A stretch of 64,000 nucleotides of DNA from Vibrio sp. MEBiC08052 (GCF_001506075.1 NZ_KQ947475.1:2796631-2860630); one strand, 5' to 3'. Positions 20,301 through 28,086 are shown, counted from the stretch's first letter. Notes: generated by a model not told the origin, from the letters alone. Numbers and translations are program-made.

Positions 20301-20449
20301 CCGAAATCGCCCAGTGGCAATGTTTTGCTCAATCCATGATCAAAGAGTTCGTGGTTCCCGGAACCCATTACACCATGCTGGACAAAGAAAACGTCGATGT
20401 CATTGCCGACATCCTGCATGAATTGCTCACCGTAACCGTCGCAGCCTAG
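17321..20449 (+). CDS. AT-less polyketide synthase, KS-ACP-thioesterase
   Basis: The 1042-residue protein has a ketosynthase (about 10-430) with the full catalytic set Cys179 (GCSTS), His315 (ETHGTGT) and His353 (NIGHTDT). A carrier domain follows with Ser716 (GDSFTALQ) and a type I thioesterase with Ser849 (GHSFGG). No acyltransferase lies between KS and carrier; only about 260 residues remain there, ending in a post-AT-like linker (LPGYAFDQTVFEIEP near 640). The extender must be loaded in trans. It would add one C2 unit to the acyl-threonine and release it. Its ATG overlaps the NRPS stop; an ATG at 17333 is an alternative. Confidence 0.88.
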   Translation: MVHKMEKNGIEVAIIGIAGKYPQADNIQDFFDNLKHGKECLTTFTDEELQESDPWYSQDANYVKRAGIINNATAFDNKFFNISNRDALLTDPQQRIFLQTAWHALEDAGCDPFTYQGDIALYGGSSSNTYLSHHIFNSDYRHEINQYPVVLGNEKDFLCTRVSHALNLRGPAMTVQTGCSTSLVAVHMACQSLLNGECDIAMAGGITIRFPVKAGYKYLDGGILSPDGHCRPFDQDACGTVVSDGCGIVVLKLLEDALRDRDQIYCVIKGSAINNDGQDKMGFTSPSISGQSRVIEDALSLSGLDASQISYVETHGTGTKLGDPIEINALRDVYTGHQGQKVKLGSVKANIGHTDTASGITGLIKVALMMKHHILLPQIHFNQPNPLLELDNSPLEINTQLADWHDDAAIRYAAVSSFGLGGTNAHMIVESGDIYQQPSQHVSTKPQHILLSGRTGQDLIRNSQQIVAAAQYYTDQDLADVAYTLAAGRHHFPHRYWIEAANIAEVRHNLAALTESTVHQPTGICRIKIYQTQELTLSETFINSADYFSFAELSEKHRFLAELCEQMVVEPLEVEMIYTNELIDKVMIHAYNAESKKVAETDCEISYLSNNGVFNMLCWLWQQGLTIRWEKLYATQSVRKVSLPGYAFDQTVFEIEPTYGRNALTDQPDTEQPASDDSAITVESIQDKIRQLWFDDLGEAIPCAATTDIYELCGDSFTALQMNVELEDFYEISLSNKTFIENNTVNKLSEVIYNLKHTGEHSTFDEHIVCFNDQGDLAPVFLIHPAGGTVMGCKELARRLPEGHPVYGIQYPFRDEGNDIVSMCDLARHYNEKITALYPGGNLILAGHSFGGNAALEMALQFEQTGRTIEQVIMFDSHPPQAYFSNTVFSEQQFLDSFPVICGMFFNTKEPLNDMKSDTLEDVVDYLKQKGWVPWGFSTEEFKLYYELWRSNHNTLRTHMPSEKLKADLIFFKAEVFQPQEILDVLNISLVEGTEIAQWQCFAQSMIKEFVVPGTHYTMLDKENVDVIADILHELLTVTVAA

Positions 20450-20460
20450 GAGAAATTATA

Positions 20461-21585
20461 ATGACTCAACCACGCCCATTACCAAAAGGACAAACACCGG
20501 CCAGATTAAACGCCCGGGGGATTGATTTTTCTGACTACCAAAAAATTGACTACCGCGTCAATCGCAAAGGCGAAGACTGCGTCGAAGTCTGCCGCTCACT
20601 GGCAAATCATCTCGATGAAGTCGCCCGCGAAAAATTGGCCGCCGGACATCAGCTCAGCGCCTGTCAACTCTCGTATAAAGCAGCGGCTTTATACCGGATC
20701 TCCCATTACGGGATTCTGGAGTTTGATGACGAAAAGGCGGAGTTATATCAAAAAGAGTTGGAAATTTTTTCCCGCGCCCTGTCACTCGATACTCGCTTTA
20801 GCGCAGAAAGAACCGAAATCCCCTACCAACAAGGGAAACTGGTCGGCTGGCTGATGAAACCTTTAAATTGCAGTGATGATGTCCCGGTCGTGATTGCGAC
20901 CGGTGGTATTACCGGCTTTAAAGAAGAAGTTCATTATGTGATTACCCATTTTCTTGAACGGGGAATCGCGGTCTTGAATATCGACGGTCCGGGGCAGGGA
21001 GAAACATTCTATCATTATGGCATCGGTGTTGAACCGGAATCAGAACTGGCACATGAGGTGATGATTGACTACCTGATTGACCGGGCTGATGTGGGCAACG
21101 ATATTGCTTTATATGGTTTATGTATGGGCGGATTACTGGTGGCCAGAACCGCAGCGGCATATCGGGATAAGATCAAAGCGATTGTCTGTATGGGCGGCGG
21201 CTACGAGCTGACGAGCAGTGTCAAAGAACACCCTCAGTTTGAAGCTGTATTTGCCTATCGCGGTAAAGTGGCAATCGACGATATCTATCCATTTGTCGAA
21301 CGTTTCTCGATGGATACGCTATCGACCAAGGTTGACTGCCCGCTCTTGATTATTCACAACCGTCCGGACTTTTTAATTCCGTCGTCGAACGTCAAGCGCA
21401 TTTATGAAGAGGCAACCACCAGCGATAAGCAGCAAGTATACTTTAAAGGTGCGGAACACAACGCGCATAATGCCAATGCAGAGGCTTGCGCCTTGGCTGC
21501 CGACTGGCTGGCCGAGCGATTACTCAATCGCCAAGAAGCCAACGCACCAACACAGACCAAACAGGCCGATTTGGTAACTGGATAA
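20461..21585 (+). CDS. FrsA-like alpha/beta hydrolase with a cysteine nucleophile position
   Basis: The 374-residue protein has an N-terminal helical cap (about 1-115) and an alpha/beta-hydrolase core from about 120. The nucleophile elbow reads G-L-C-M-G-G with Cys221 where Ser is normal. The acid is probably Asp near 303 (NRPDFLIP) and the histidine is His333 (GAEHNAH). It starts 11 bp after the synthase stop behind GGAGAAA, so it belongs to the biosynthetic operon and may cyclise, hydrolyse or transfer the released product. Caps of this type occur in FrsA and in 2,6-dihydropseudooxynicotine-hydrolase-like enzymes. Substrate unknown. Confidence 0.75.
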   Translation: MTQPRPLPKGQTPARLNARGIDFSDYQKIDYRVNRKGEDCVEVCRSLANHLDEVAREKLAAGHQLSACQLSYKAAALYRISHYGILEFDDEKAELYQKELEIFSRALSLDTRFSAERTEIPYQQGKLVGWLMKPLNCSDDVPVVIATGGITGFKEEVHYVITHFLERGIAVLNIDGPGQGETFYHYGIGVEPESELAHEVMIDYLIDRADVGNDIALYGLCMGGLLVARTAAAYRDKIKAIVCMGGGYELTSSVKEHPQFEAVFAYRGKVAIDDIYPFVERFSMDTLSTKVDCPLLIIHNRPDFLIPSSNVKRIYEEATTSDKQQVYFKGAEHNAHNANAEACALAADWLAERLLNRQEANAPTQTKQADLVTG

Positions 21586-21600
21586 CCGCCGGAAAACAGC

Positions 21601-21629
21601 ATGAGCCTTGCATTCGCAAGGCTCATTTT
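21601..21629 (+). terminator. terminator of the NRPS operon
   Basis: A perfect stem of at least ten bases (TGAGCCTTGC / GCAAGGCTCA, loop ATTC) is followed by TTTT, 15 bp after the hydrolase stop. Confidence 0.8.
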
Positions 21630-21787
21630 CAGACATCGCTGATATGCAATTGCACAGTGCCACATAGGCTGACAAATCTTATCATCACTACGATCAAATT
21701 GTGCTATATTTTAAGCATTCAATTGCATAAAACTCTAATTTAAATCCTGAGTAAAATTCATCTATTTTCCTTTAGGGCGTGTTGATC

Positions 21788-22099
21788 ATGATATGGGTAT
21801 TTTTACCGCTGATGATTGTACTTTTCCGCTGGAAGTCATTTGAGATATCACACTGGGGCTTTACGGCTTACTATGTGTTGTATGCCTTCATCCTCACTTA
21901 TTTTTATCACCACCCCTTCTCACCTTATCTCGGCAGTTTCTATCTGGGTATTCCGGCTATTTGTTATGTCTCTTTTCTGTTCCCCAATTTGCAGAACTAT
22001 TATCCGGAGTCAGCCGTCAGAATGCTCAGTATCATGGGGCTCTCGATCACTTTTGTAACTTTGCTCTACAGCCTGCTCACCAACGGGATCTGGCGATAA
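21788..22099 (+). CDS. small membrane protein of unknown function
   Basis: The 103-residue product is almost wholly hydrophobic with about three to four membrane helices (MIWVFLPLMIVLF; AYYVLYAFILTYFY; IPAICYVSFLF; MGLSITFVTLLYSLL). I start at the ATG at 21788, with AGGG ten bases upstream. Its 3' end overlaps the convergent gene by 90 bp. It follows the NRPS terminator and may or may not belong with that cluster. No family recognised. Confidence 0.5.
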   Translation: MIWVFLPLMIVLFRWKSFEISHWGFTAYYVLYAFILTYFYHHPFSPYLGSFYLGIPAICYVSFLFPNLQNYYPESAVRMLSIMGLSITFVTLLYSLLTNGIWR

Positions 22100-22390
22100 A
22101 TCATGCTGCGCTGAAGCATGGACATCGACATTCTGTGCGAGTCCGGATGTCGCCTGTTCAATTTGTTTCGGGATCTGTTGAATAAAGGTTTTGATCAACT
22201 CCTGAATCAATTTATCCGACTCATCTTTCACCCGATCAAGAGTCGCCAGTTTCAGTCGGAACAAATGAATGGACGACTTAACCTTCGCCATCTGCGCCAA
22301 CTGCTCCGGATTTAATTTCTGCTGCTGTTTCGGTGGCTTCGGTTTGAACGCTTTTTCTACCTGCTGCAAAAGCTTACTCGTATCGGTCAT
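22010..22390 (-). CDS. helical protein of unknown function
   Basis: The 126-residue product is polar and helical with a Pro/Lys/Gln-rich segment (KPKPPKQQQKLNP, about 17-29) and an acidic tail. Its first half (LAQMAKVKSSIHLFRLKLA, about 31-49) looks amphipathic. It overlaps the convergent small membrane gene by 90 bp and diverges from the lipoprotein gene at 22542. Small helical proteins are common in this region; no function is known. Confidence 0.5.
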   Translation of the reverse strand: MTDTSKLLQQVEKAFKPKPPKQQQKLNPEQLAQMAKVKSSIHLFRLKLATLDRVKDESDKLIQELIKTFIQQIPKQIEQATSGLAQNVDVHASAQHDLSPDPVGEQAVEQSYKSDREPHDTEHSDG

Positions 22391-22541
22391 AGAAGACTCT
22401 CTTCAACACAGCCTACGATTCATTTTAGCTTTTCCTCCCCGCAAACTATCGGTGAAACAACGGATATATTCACTCATTTCACCGGGTATTTCGGCGCAGA
22501 AATAACATAATCAAACCACATTGTTTATCAGGAAAGATCCT

Positions 22542-22976
22542 ATGTTCAAAATACCTTCACGTTGGCTTTTCACGCTGCTCCTCTTGCTATCGGGATGCTC
22601 AGTTCAACTCGTTGCTGAATTTGATCCGCAAACCCTGAATCAACTTCAACAAATTAATAACCAAATCGACCGGCTGTATCTGCAGATGTCGGCTCTGCCG
22701 GCAACGCAGCGTCAGTATCAGCAATTTCAGCCTCAATATTTAGATATTGATGTCACGATTCGGGGATTCGTCCGGCTTCAGGAGTGGCGGCAAATGAATG
22801 AAGAAACCTACAAACAAGCGCAAATTCTGGCCAAACTCTGGCAACAGGACATGCGGCAACACCAGAAAAGCGGTCATCTCTCTGATTTTCTGCTCAAACG
22901 TCACCGCGCGCAGTATCAGCAGTTGATCAACACCATCGCACAGGGTGAGTTAGCGAAAAAAGCTGCACATCCCTGA
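22542..22976 (+). CDS. helical lipoprotein of unknown function
   Basis: The 144-residue product has a lipoprotein signal peptide with lipobox LLSGC (Cys near 19) and then a Gln-rich helical domain (LNQLQQINNQIDRLYLQMS). The ATG at 22542 has AGGAAAG upstream; a TTG 21 bp earlier is less likely. Residue +2 is Ser, so outer-membrane sorting is expected by the usual rule. It is the first of four plus-strand genes running to 25929. Confidence 0.65.
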   Translation: MFKIPSRWLFTLLLLLSGCSVQLVAEFDPQTLNQLQQINNQIDRLYLQMSALPATQRQYQQFQPQYLDIDVTIRGFVRLQEWRQMNEETYKQAQILAKLWQQDMRQHQKSGHLSDFLLKRHRAQYQQLINTIAQGELAKKAAHP

Positions 22977-23063
22977 GACTCACGCATACTCATCACTAAC
23001 TGTCATTGACCACTAACGTTCATTGATTGCTAACCATCATGTACCACAAACAAAGGAGTCGCT

Positions 23064-23363
23064 ATGCCCTTTTCTATAGATACCGTCATCGATCAGATTA
23101 CAGCGCAATTCAGGCAGTCCCCCTTACAATCGACTATCGAAAACGCACTCAAGACGAGCCTGGCCCAAAAGCAGGAAGAGTTTGAGGCACTAGAGACCGC
23201 ACTGCACAATGGTGACCTGACGCAAGAAGAGTTTCAAATCGAAATCGAACGTGAAAAAGCACTCCTGACCGCAGAGATGGAAACCCTGCAAATCATGGCC
23301 AAAGCCGAGGTCCAAAAAGTGGTGAATCAGGTATTTCAGGCTATTACCAGCCAGTTGAAATAA
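23064..23363 (+). CDS. small coiled-coil protein of unknown function
   Basis: The 99-residue product is entirely helical and Glu-rich, with a long central coiled coil (LAQKQEEFEALETALHNG, then EEFQIEIEREKALLTAEM). An AAGGAG site sits before the ATG. No membrane segment. It could pair with the helical proteins around it. Confidence 0.55.
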   Translation: MPFSIDTVIDQITAQFRQSPLQSTIENALKTSLAQKQEEFEALETALHNGDLTQEEFQIEIEREKALLTAEMETLQIMAKAEVQKVVNQVFQAITSQLK

Positions 23364-23422
23364 CCCCGAAACAGTAATCTTCACAAGTACGAACAGGCAG
23401 CACAGGTACGGGAGGAAAGATG

Positions 23423-24943
23423 ATGAAACGCGTTCGAATCACACGCATTATTTGGGTTCCGTCCGGTTATCACATCGTCCGCCGTACCGCGAGTCGTGCG
23501 TCGAAACAGCGCTCACTCGCAAAGACCCCGGCCACTCAAAACATGGTGTCACAGCCGCCGCTGGCGACGGAAGCCATGGCGCGACCAGCGAACGCTACGG
23601 TACAACAGCCAGAGCCGGATGCAACGCTTGTTACGTCCCCCGAAGCGCAAGCCACACCGGATGATCTTGCAAAAGCGGAGGTATCTCACTCAGCATCATC
23701 CAATCCGGAGTCGAGTGCGATTGCCTCATTTCCCGAACAATGTAATCCCTATCAGAACTTTTTACAGAATTTACCCCACTATTTGAATGATATGCCGACA
23801 GAAGTATTCGTGACGCATTCATCCACGGAGCCGACTCATTCATCACCCAAAATATCGCGTTTACCTGCGAATACCGTCCCCATCGCCCCGCCGCTCGTTC
23901 CTCACTTGATCGAGCGCCCGAGAGCCCCTCGTATCTCTCCGTCATCCGAGGCAGAGAATCATTCAAACGATGATCATGAGGATGACGATGAAGCGCATCA
24001 TCCTTTTATCGAACATGCTTGGCTCATCCCGCATCTACGCCAACTGACCGGCATCCGTCATGTGTTGCAGGCATCAGCGGTTTTCAATCCGGCATCATTA
24101 CCAACGACAGCCCGAACGTCATCAACACCCACAACTTCATCAGAAAACAGTCATTACTCATTCATTCAGCCAAGTTTATCCCCGCCTGAATCTTTAGGAT
24201 CACCTTGTCATGACTCAACTTGGAGAAAGAGAATGAGACAATTGCTATTTCGCTTATGTGAAGCCTCTGATGGCCGTCACTTTGCTTTCCTCACTGATCA
24301 GCCGGACGTTGAGGACTTATTCGACAACGGCTACAAAGTTGCCTATAAAAACCGCGACAGAGCAACCGGTGACGGTATGCTGGCGCGCTGGAGAAAAGCC
24401 TACTCCGTCAAATCGGCAAGTTATCAGCAGCTGCCAGAGCAAGACGGTTTGCCGGACGGGGTTCAAAACGCCTTCGACACGATGATCCGCAACTTAATTC
24501 CCGGTGTCGATATTTTCTTCTGTGACTATAACTTAGCCATTGAAGCCGATTTGCCCATCTGTAATCACATGATGGAACAATACCGCTCGACCGACTTTGT
24601 GCTTTTTTCCTGCGAAGAATTGATCGGCAATGATCCCACCACACAACCTTACATGGTTTCTTATGCCGCACCGCGTTATCAGAATGGCGGTAATACCAGC
24701 AGCCAGCATCGAATTTATTGCAAAACCGACGCTTTTGCTTTTTGTCAGTCAATTCATGCCATTGTGGTTCAACAAGAAAAAGATGCCCTGAGCGGTGGAC
24801 ATATTCGCACTGAAGTCGATACATACATCGGTGAGCCGCCCGTCGAAGCCGCTGTTGCCGAGCAAGTCATCAATCGATTTGTCGAAGCACTGCCGCAATA
24901 CAACAGTTCAGTCAAAGCGCTGAAGGCGCCGCAGACAGAATAA
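23423..24943 (+). CDS. receiver-like domain protein with long disordered N-terminus
   Basis: The 506-residue product begins with a short basic stretch, then about 200 low-complexity residues rich in Ser, Pro, Ala and Thr, and an acidic patch (NDDHEDDDEAHH). From about residue 270 it folds like a response-regulator receiver: a strand ending in Asp292 (AFLTDQPD), the phospho-acceptor position Asp368 (VDIFFCDYNL), a fourth strand (TDFVLFSCEE) and a lysine at 434 (IYCKTDAF). Spacing between strands 1 and 3 is longer than normal. No DNA-binding domain follows. GGAGG lies seven bases before the second of two ATGs. Function unknown; a signalling or scaffold role is inferred. Confidence 0.6.
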   Translation: MKRVRITRIIWVPSGYHIVRRTASRASKQRSLAKTPATQNMVSQPPLATEAMARPANATVQQPEPDATLVTSPEAQATPDDLAKAEVSHSASSNPESSAIASFPEQCNPYQNFLQNLPHYLNDMPTEVFVTHSSTEPTHSSPKISRLPANTVPIAPPLVPHLIERPRAPRISPSSEAENHSNDDHEDDDEAHHPFIEHAWLIPHLRQLTGIRHVLQASAVFNPASLPTTARTSSTPTTSSENSHYSFIQPSLSPPESLGSPCHDSTWRKRMRQLLFRLCEASDGRHFAFLTDQPDVEDLFDNGYKVAYKNRDRATGDGMLARWRKAYSVKSASYQQLPEQDGLPDGVQNAFDTMIRNLIPGVDIFFCDYNLAIEADLPICNHMMEQYRSTDFVLFSCEELIGNDPTTQPYMVSYAAPRYQNGGNTSSQHRIYCKTDAFAFCQSIHAIVVQQEKDALSGGHIRTEVDTYIGEPPVEAAVAEQVINRFVEALPQYNSSVKALKAPQTE

Positions 24944-24957
24944 GTTCTGGAGGTGGT

Positions 24958-25929
24958 ATGAAAGCAGAACGACTGTATTATGCGGCCTTGAGTGCCGCAT
25001 TAATGGCAAAGGCTGAACCGGCACTCGCCCAACAACTGGCCTACCAACTCGCTTATCTCACAGCCAATCCGAAGCTGCTGGGATATCCGACGACCACGCC
25101 ATCAAATGATTCAGCACCTGAGAAACGGCCAGTCAACGATACAACCCTGACGCAGCAAGCAAGCGATTCGGTCTCGTCCTCGCTACAGTCTCATCAGTTA
25201 CAGACTCACCAAGGACAGGCACATCAAGCATTTACTCCGCAGGATCAGCACTTACGGCAATCTCCGCAGCGCTGGCCGATTAATCCGCTCAACCACGTCG
25301 ATTGGCTCGGTGGCGGTCGTCTGAATGAACGTTGGCTCAAACAGCAGAAGTTTGCTACAGGCAGACAACCGCGCACAACCACGCACTCAACCGCACCCTC
25401 GTTTCAACGTGTCCCAGTCCCAGCGTCTCCCGCGGATGAGGAACGAATTTTCAATCGCATCAATGATGCCATCATGCGGGCATTGGTCCACTCGGATCCC
25501 GATGCGCAGCGTAAATTTGCCGTCGCGCTATTTGCCTGCCTTCGTCATTACCGCTGGCCTGCGCCTGAGGCTGAACGAGAAATCTATTGGCTGATCATGC
25601 ATTCAGTCCGCTGCTACCGATACGGCACCCGGCTGCAATGGGGCAAGGCGTTTGCCACCGGTATCGAGGCCAGACAGCAGCGCAATCCAATGTATCGGAT
25701 CGTGTCAGAGTTCCTCAATCACCCGCAGCCAGAACGCGCGCAAATCGCGCTCAAACAAGTGATGATGCAACTGAAACAACTGCCCCCGATTCTTCAGGCA
25801 CAATGTTTAGAGCTCGGCATTGTTTATCGGGATCCCCATACTCTGGCAACCGACAAGTGTTCTGTTTTGTATGATGTCCTCAATCCGCCGGCACTGGATA
25901 AGGCGGTGACGTGGTTTTGGAATGAATGA
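24958..25929 (+). CDS. helical protein of unknown function
   Basis: The 323-residue product has a helical start (AALSAALMAKAEPALAQQL), a disordered Gln/His/Ser-rich middle (about 45-155) and a helical C-terminal domain (about 160-323) with many aromatic and Arg residues (YRWPAPEAEREIYWLIMHSV). It follows the receiver-like gene by 14 bp behind TGGAGG, so the two are co-transcribed. No family recognised. Confidence 0.55.
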   Translation: MKAERLYYAALSAALMAKAEPALAQQLAYQLAYLTANPKLLGYPTTTPSNDSAPEKRPVNDTTLTQQASDSVSSSLQSHQLQTHQGQAHQAFTPQDQHLRQSPQRWPINPLNHVDWLGGGRLNERWLKQQKFATGRQPRTTTHSTAPSFQRVPVPASPADEERIFNRINDAIMRALVHSDPDAQRKFAVALFACLRHYRWPAPEAEREIYWLIMHSVRCYRYGTRLQWGKAFATGIEARQQRNPMYRIVSEFLNHPQPERAQIALKQVMMQLKQLPPILQAQCLELGIVYRDPHTLATDKCSVLYDVLNPPALDKAVTWFWNE

Positions 25930-25954
25930 GTCATTGGCGGTTTTTATATTTCAC

Positions 25955-26390
25955 GTCAAACTTGGGAACCGGTGGCTGGGAAGGACAAAACTTGTGATGC
26001 AGGTGTTTGGTGCGCAATCACTTTCCTCGGTTTCATCAACATCACCGACTGCGCCCCAGGTACTTTTTCATGGCCGAAAAAGTACCCCAAAATGCCTGAG
26101 GTTTGGGTTCAGCGCACCGAATCAGGGGCGGATTGATTCGCATCCTGCTCAGGCAATCCTGAAAAATCCATCCGGGATTTTTCACCCTGAGAGCATCGAT
26201 CAATTTGGCTTCGCTTTAAAAATGTTTCACTGCTCGCAAATCAACTCCCCAACTAAGAAAACCATTCCGGGAGAATGGTTAGGCTTTTCCGGGCAGGACG
26301 CCCGTAAAAGCCGGTTCTGGACAACGTGCGACGCCGTCAAACACAAAAAGATTTTCTGGTTCGTCTTTCATCTCTGAAAGATGAACTGGC
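25955..26390. repeat. hairpin-rich non-coding element
   Basis: Within 330 bp there are five strong inverted repeats: 26059-26086 (11-base perfect arms, GGTACTTTTTC), 26161-26183 (GAAAAATCC), 26260-26280 (AACCATTC), 26282-26312 (13-base arms, one mismatch) and 26359-26386 (12-base arms with one wobble pair). Open frames across it have no ribosome site and poor composition, so I treat it as non-coding. It resembles a dispersed repeat family; a diverged part recurs at about 27320. Confidence 0.55.
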
Positions 26391-26554
26391 GCACTGAACG
26401 CCAATGCCTCTGAAATCGAAAAAACCAATTGTGCGTCAAATCGAGAAGCCGGTGGCTGGATTGCTCCGAGAAAGACAGACGGTTTCTAAGCTGCCTACGC
26501 GGCAGCGAATTATGCGACATCCCTCTAAACGAAAAGCAAAAATAATACCAAGCA

Positions 26555-27205
26555 TTAGCTCCCTATATTCGAAGTCTGGAAAAGTATATACGCATCATGA
26601 ACACCTTGTATGAACATTTGAGCAGCGATAATTGTGAGAATCAGGCCCATCAATCTTGTTGTAATACTAATTCCCGCTTCTCCTATTTTTTCAACTAATT
26701 TGGCACCATACAAAAAGCACACGAAAGTAATCAGGCACAGTAAAGCAAATGAAATTATCGTGATAATAATATGCAGTATTTGTCCGGATGCTGAGTAGTT
26801 CATCGCGGTAGCAATGGTACCCGGACCAGCCAGAATCGGCAGAGCCAAAGGCGAAATTGCAATATCTCTGTCGTCGTCATCTGCTGTGGTATCTGAGTGA
26901 GAGTGAAGCTTGGACGCGCTACCATGTAACATATTATAACCGACGATAAAGACTAAAATGCCACCAGAAAGTCTTAATGCAGGCAAGGTAATCCCAAAGA
27001 CTTCGAAAATACCTTTTCCCAGCAGACAGAATGCGGTGATGATAATAAAGGCGGTGATCAGGGCTTTAATGGTCGTATTTTTTCGCTGTTGCTGATTTTG
27101 GTTAGCAGTCAGGCCGATAAATACGGCGGTATTCGCAATAGGATTCATCATGGCAAAAAATCCCATAAAAACCGTAATCGCCATGGTCGTGATATCGTGC
27201 ATCAT
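26555..27205 (-). CDS. MarC-family integral membrane protein
   Basis: The 216-residue protein has six membrane helices and the MarC/UPF0056 signature near the start (FFAMMNPIANTAVFIGLT) plus the second half-repeat (ALPILAGPGTIATAMNYS). The family is widespread, but its transport substrate is not established. The sequence directly before the start reads CTCCTCC on the coding strand, the complement of a ribosome site, so initiation here is unusual. It stands alone between repeat-like sequences. Confidence 0.82.
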   Translation of the reverse strand: MMHDITTMAITVFMGFFAMMNPIANTAVFIGLTANQNQQQRKNTTIKALITAFIIITAFCLLGKGIFEVFGITLPALRLSGGILVFIVGYNMLHGSASKLHSHSDTTADDDDRDIAISPLALPILAGPGTIATAMNYSASGQILHIIITIISFALLCLITFVCFLYGAKLVEKIGEAGISITTRLMGLILTIIAAQMFIQGVHDAYILFQTSNIGS

Positions 27206-27319
27206 AAGGAGGAGCCAGCTTTATCTGATTGAGTAAGAATTAGTTATCATGTTTTATGGCGACGTGTCTATCAATCCATCAACTTTGTAGCGAGATATAT
27301 CGCTAACACATCACCATAT

Positions 27320-27395
27320 TTTGGAGCCGAAGGCTGGGGAAAACAAACTGTGTATCTGCTGTTTGGGACGCTCAGGCTTCATCAATTCCAGCAAT
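27320..27395 (+). repeat. diverged copy of part of the hairpin-rich element
   Basis: The stretch from GGAGCCGAAGGCTGGGG to TTCATCAATTCC matches in order, with substitutions and small gaps, the stretch at about 25964-26042 (GAACCGGTGGCTGGGAAGG to GGTTTCATCAAC). A third short match (GAAGCCGGTGGCTGG) lies at about 26443. This points to a dispersed repeat family flanking the MarC gene. Confidence 0.4.
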
Positions 27396-27438
27396 ATGAT
27401 ACCTACATCCAAGTTGCTTTTGCTCGTCGTCACATCTC

Positions 27439-28086
27439 CTAAATAGCCATCTCCTCATACAGGTGAGTCAAAAAATCTTGCATAAACAACACTCGTGCTC
27501 TCGCAATTTCTTTTGCCGCCTCGGTATTCAGTTTTTGCTCCAACTTCAAAAGCTTCTTGTAAAAATGATCGACGATGTAATTTTTATCATCAAGAGGTCG
27601 TTGATGGACGGTCGGATTTGGCTCTGATGGGTGACTAATTGAAGAGGCAAATTTCCCACCGACAATAAAACATCTGGCAATGCCAATCGCACCTAAAGCG
27701 TCTAGCCTATCAGCATCTTGTAAAATTTGAGCTTCTATAGACATTGCTTCAATCTGGCTAGAATAACTGTGAGCTTGTATGACATGTTTCAACTGATTGA
27801 CTTTTTCTTCCTGAAAGTCTGGAATCTCACGTATCAATTGACTTGCATATTCTGCTGCATGACGCGAAGCATCTTTATTTTCGTCACTGTTTTTAGGATA
27901 ACTGATGACATCATGTAAATAGGCTGCCGTTATCAAAACGTCCATATCAACATTCTGATAGAAGCGGCTCAGATATTTACAATTTTTAACCACCCGATTT
28001 ACATGCATCATATCATGAGAAGGATCTGATTTTTTCATTGACTGAGCAGCTATCGACTCTAACTTAATTTCTAGTTCATTATTCAC
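27439..28086 (-). CDS. HD-domain metal-dependent phosphohydrolase
   Basis: The 215-residue protein shows the HD pattern: an early His (HDMMHVNRVVKN, about 24-35), the HD pair (AAYLHDVISY near 52-61) and a distal Asp (LQDADRLDALG near 121-131). HD proteins hydrolyse phosphate esters, often of nucleotides; no signal-transduction domains are attached. The start is GTG and overlaps the TGA of the upstream gene as GTGA, so the pair is translationally coupled. Its partner resembles SAH hydrolase, hinting at nucleoside or methyl-cycle chemistry. Confidence 0.75.
   Translation of the reverse strand: MNNELEIKLESIAAQSMKKSDPSHDMMHVNRVVKNCKYLSRFYQNVDMDVLITAAYLHDVISYPKNSDENKDASRHAAEYASQLIREIPDFQEEKVNQLKHVIQAHSYSSQIEAMSIEAQILQDADRLDALGAIGIARCFIVGGKFASSISHPSEPNPTVHQRPLDDKNYIVDHFYKKLLKLEQKLNTEAAKEIARARVLFMQDFLTHLYEEMAI

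Noticed and set aside
22010..22099. Overlap of convergent genes taken as evidence that one is false
   Set aside because: Both frames have plausible starts and sensible protein composition; a 90-bp convergent overlap is possible, so both are kept with lower confidence.
24408..24824. Antisense open frame of 138 codons inside the receiver-like gene
   Set aside because: The plus-strand frame has a ribosome site, receiver-type motifs and operon context; the antisense frame has none.
25922..26377. Open frame of 151 codons in the hairpin-rich element
   Set aside because: It overlaps the previous gene's end, has no ribosome site, poor codon use and spans four of five strong hairpins; it looks like a shadow of a non-coding repeat.
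26404..26613. Open frame of 69 codons after the hairpin element
   Set aside because: It is basic and low-complexity, has no ribosome site, and overlaps the end of the MarC gene.
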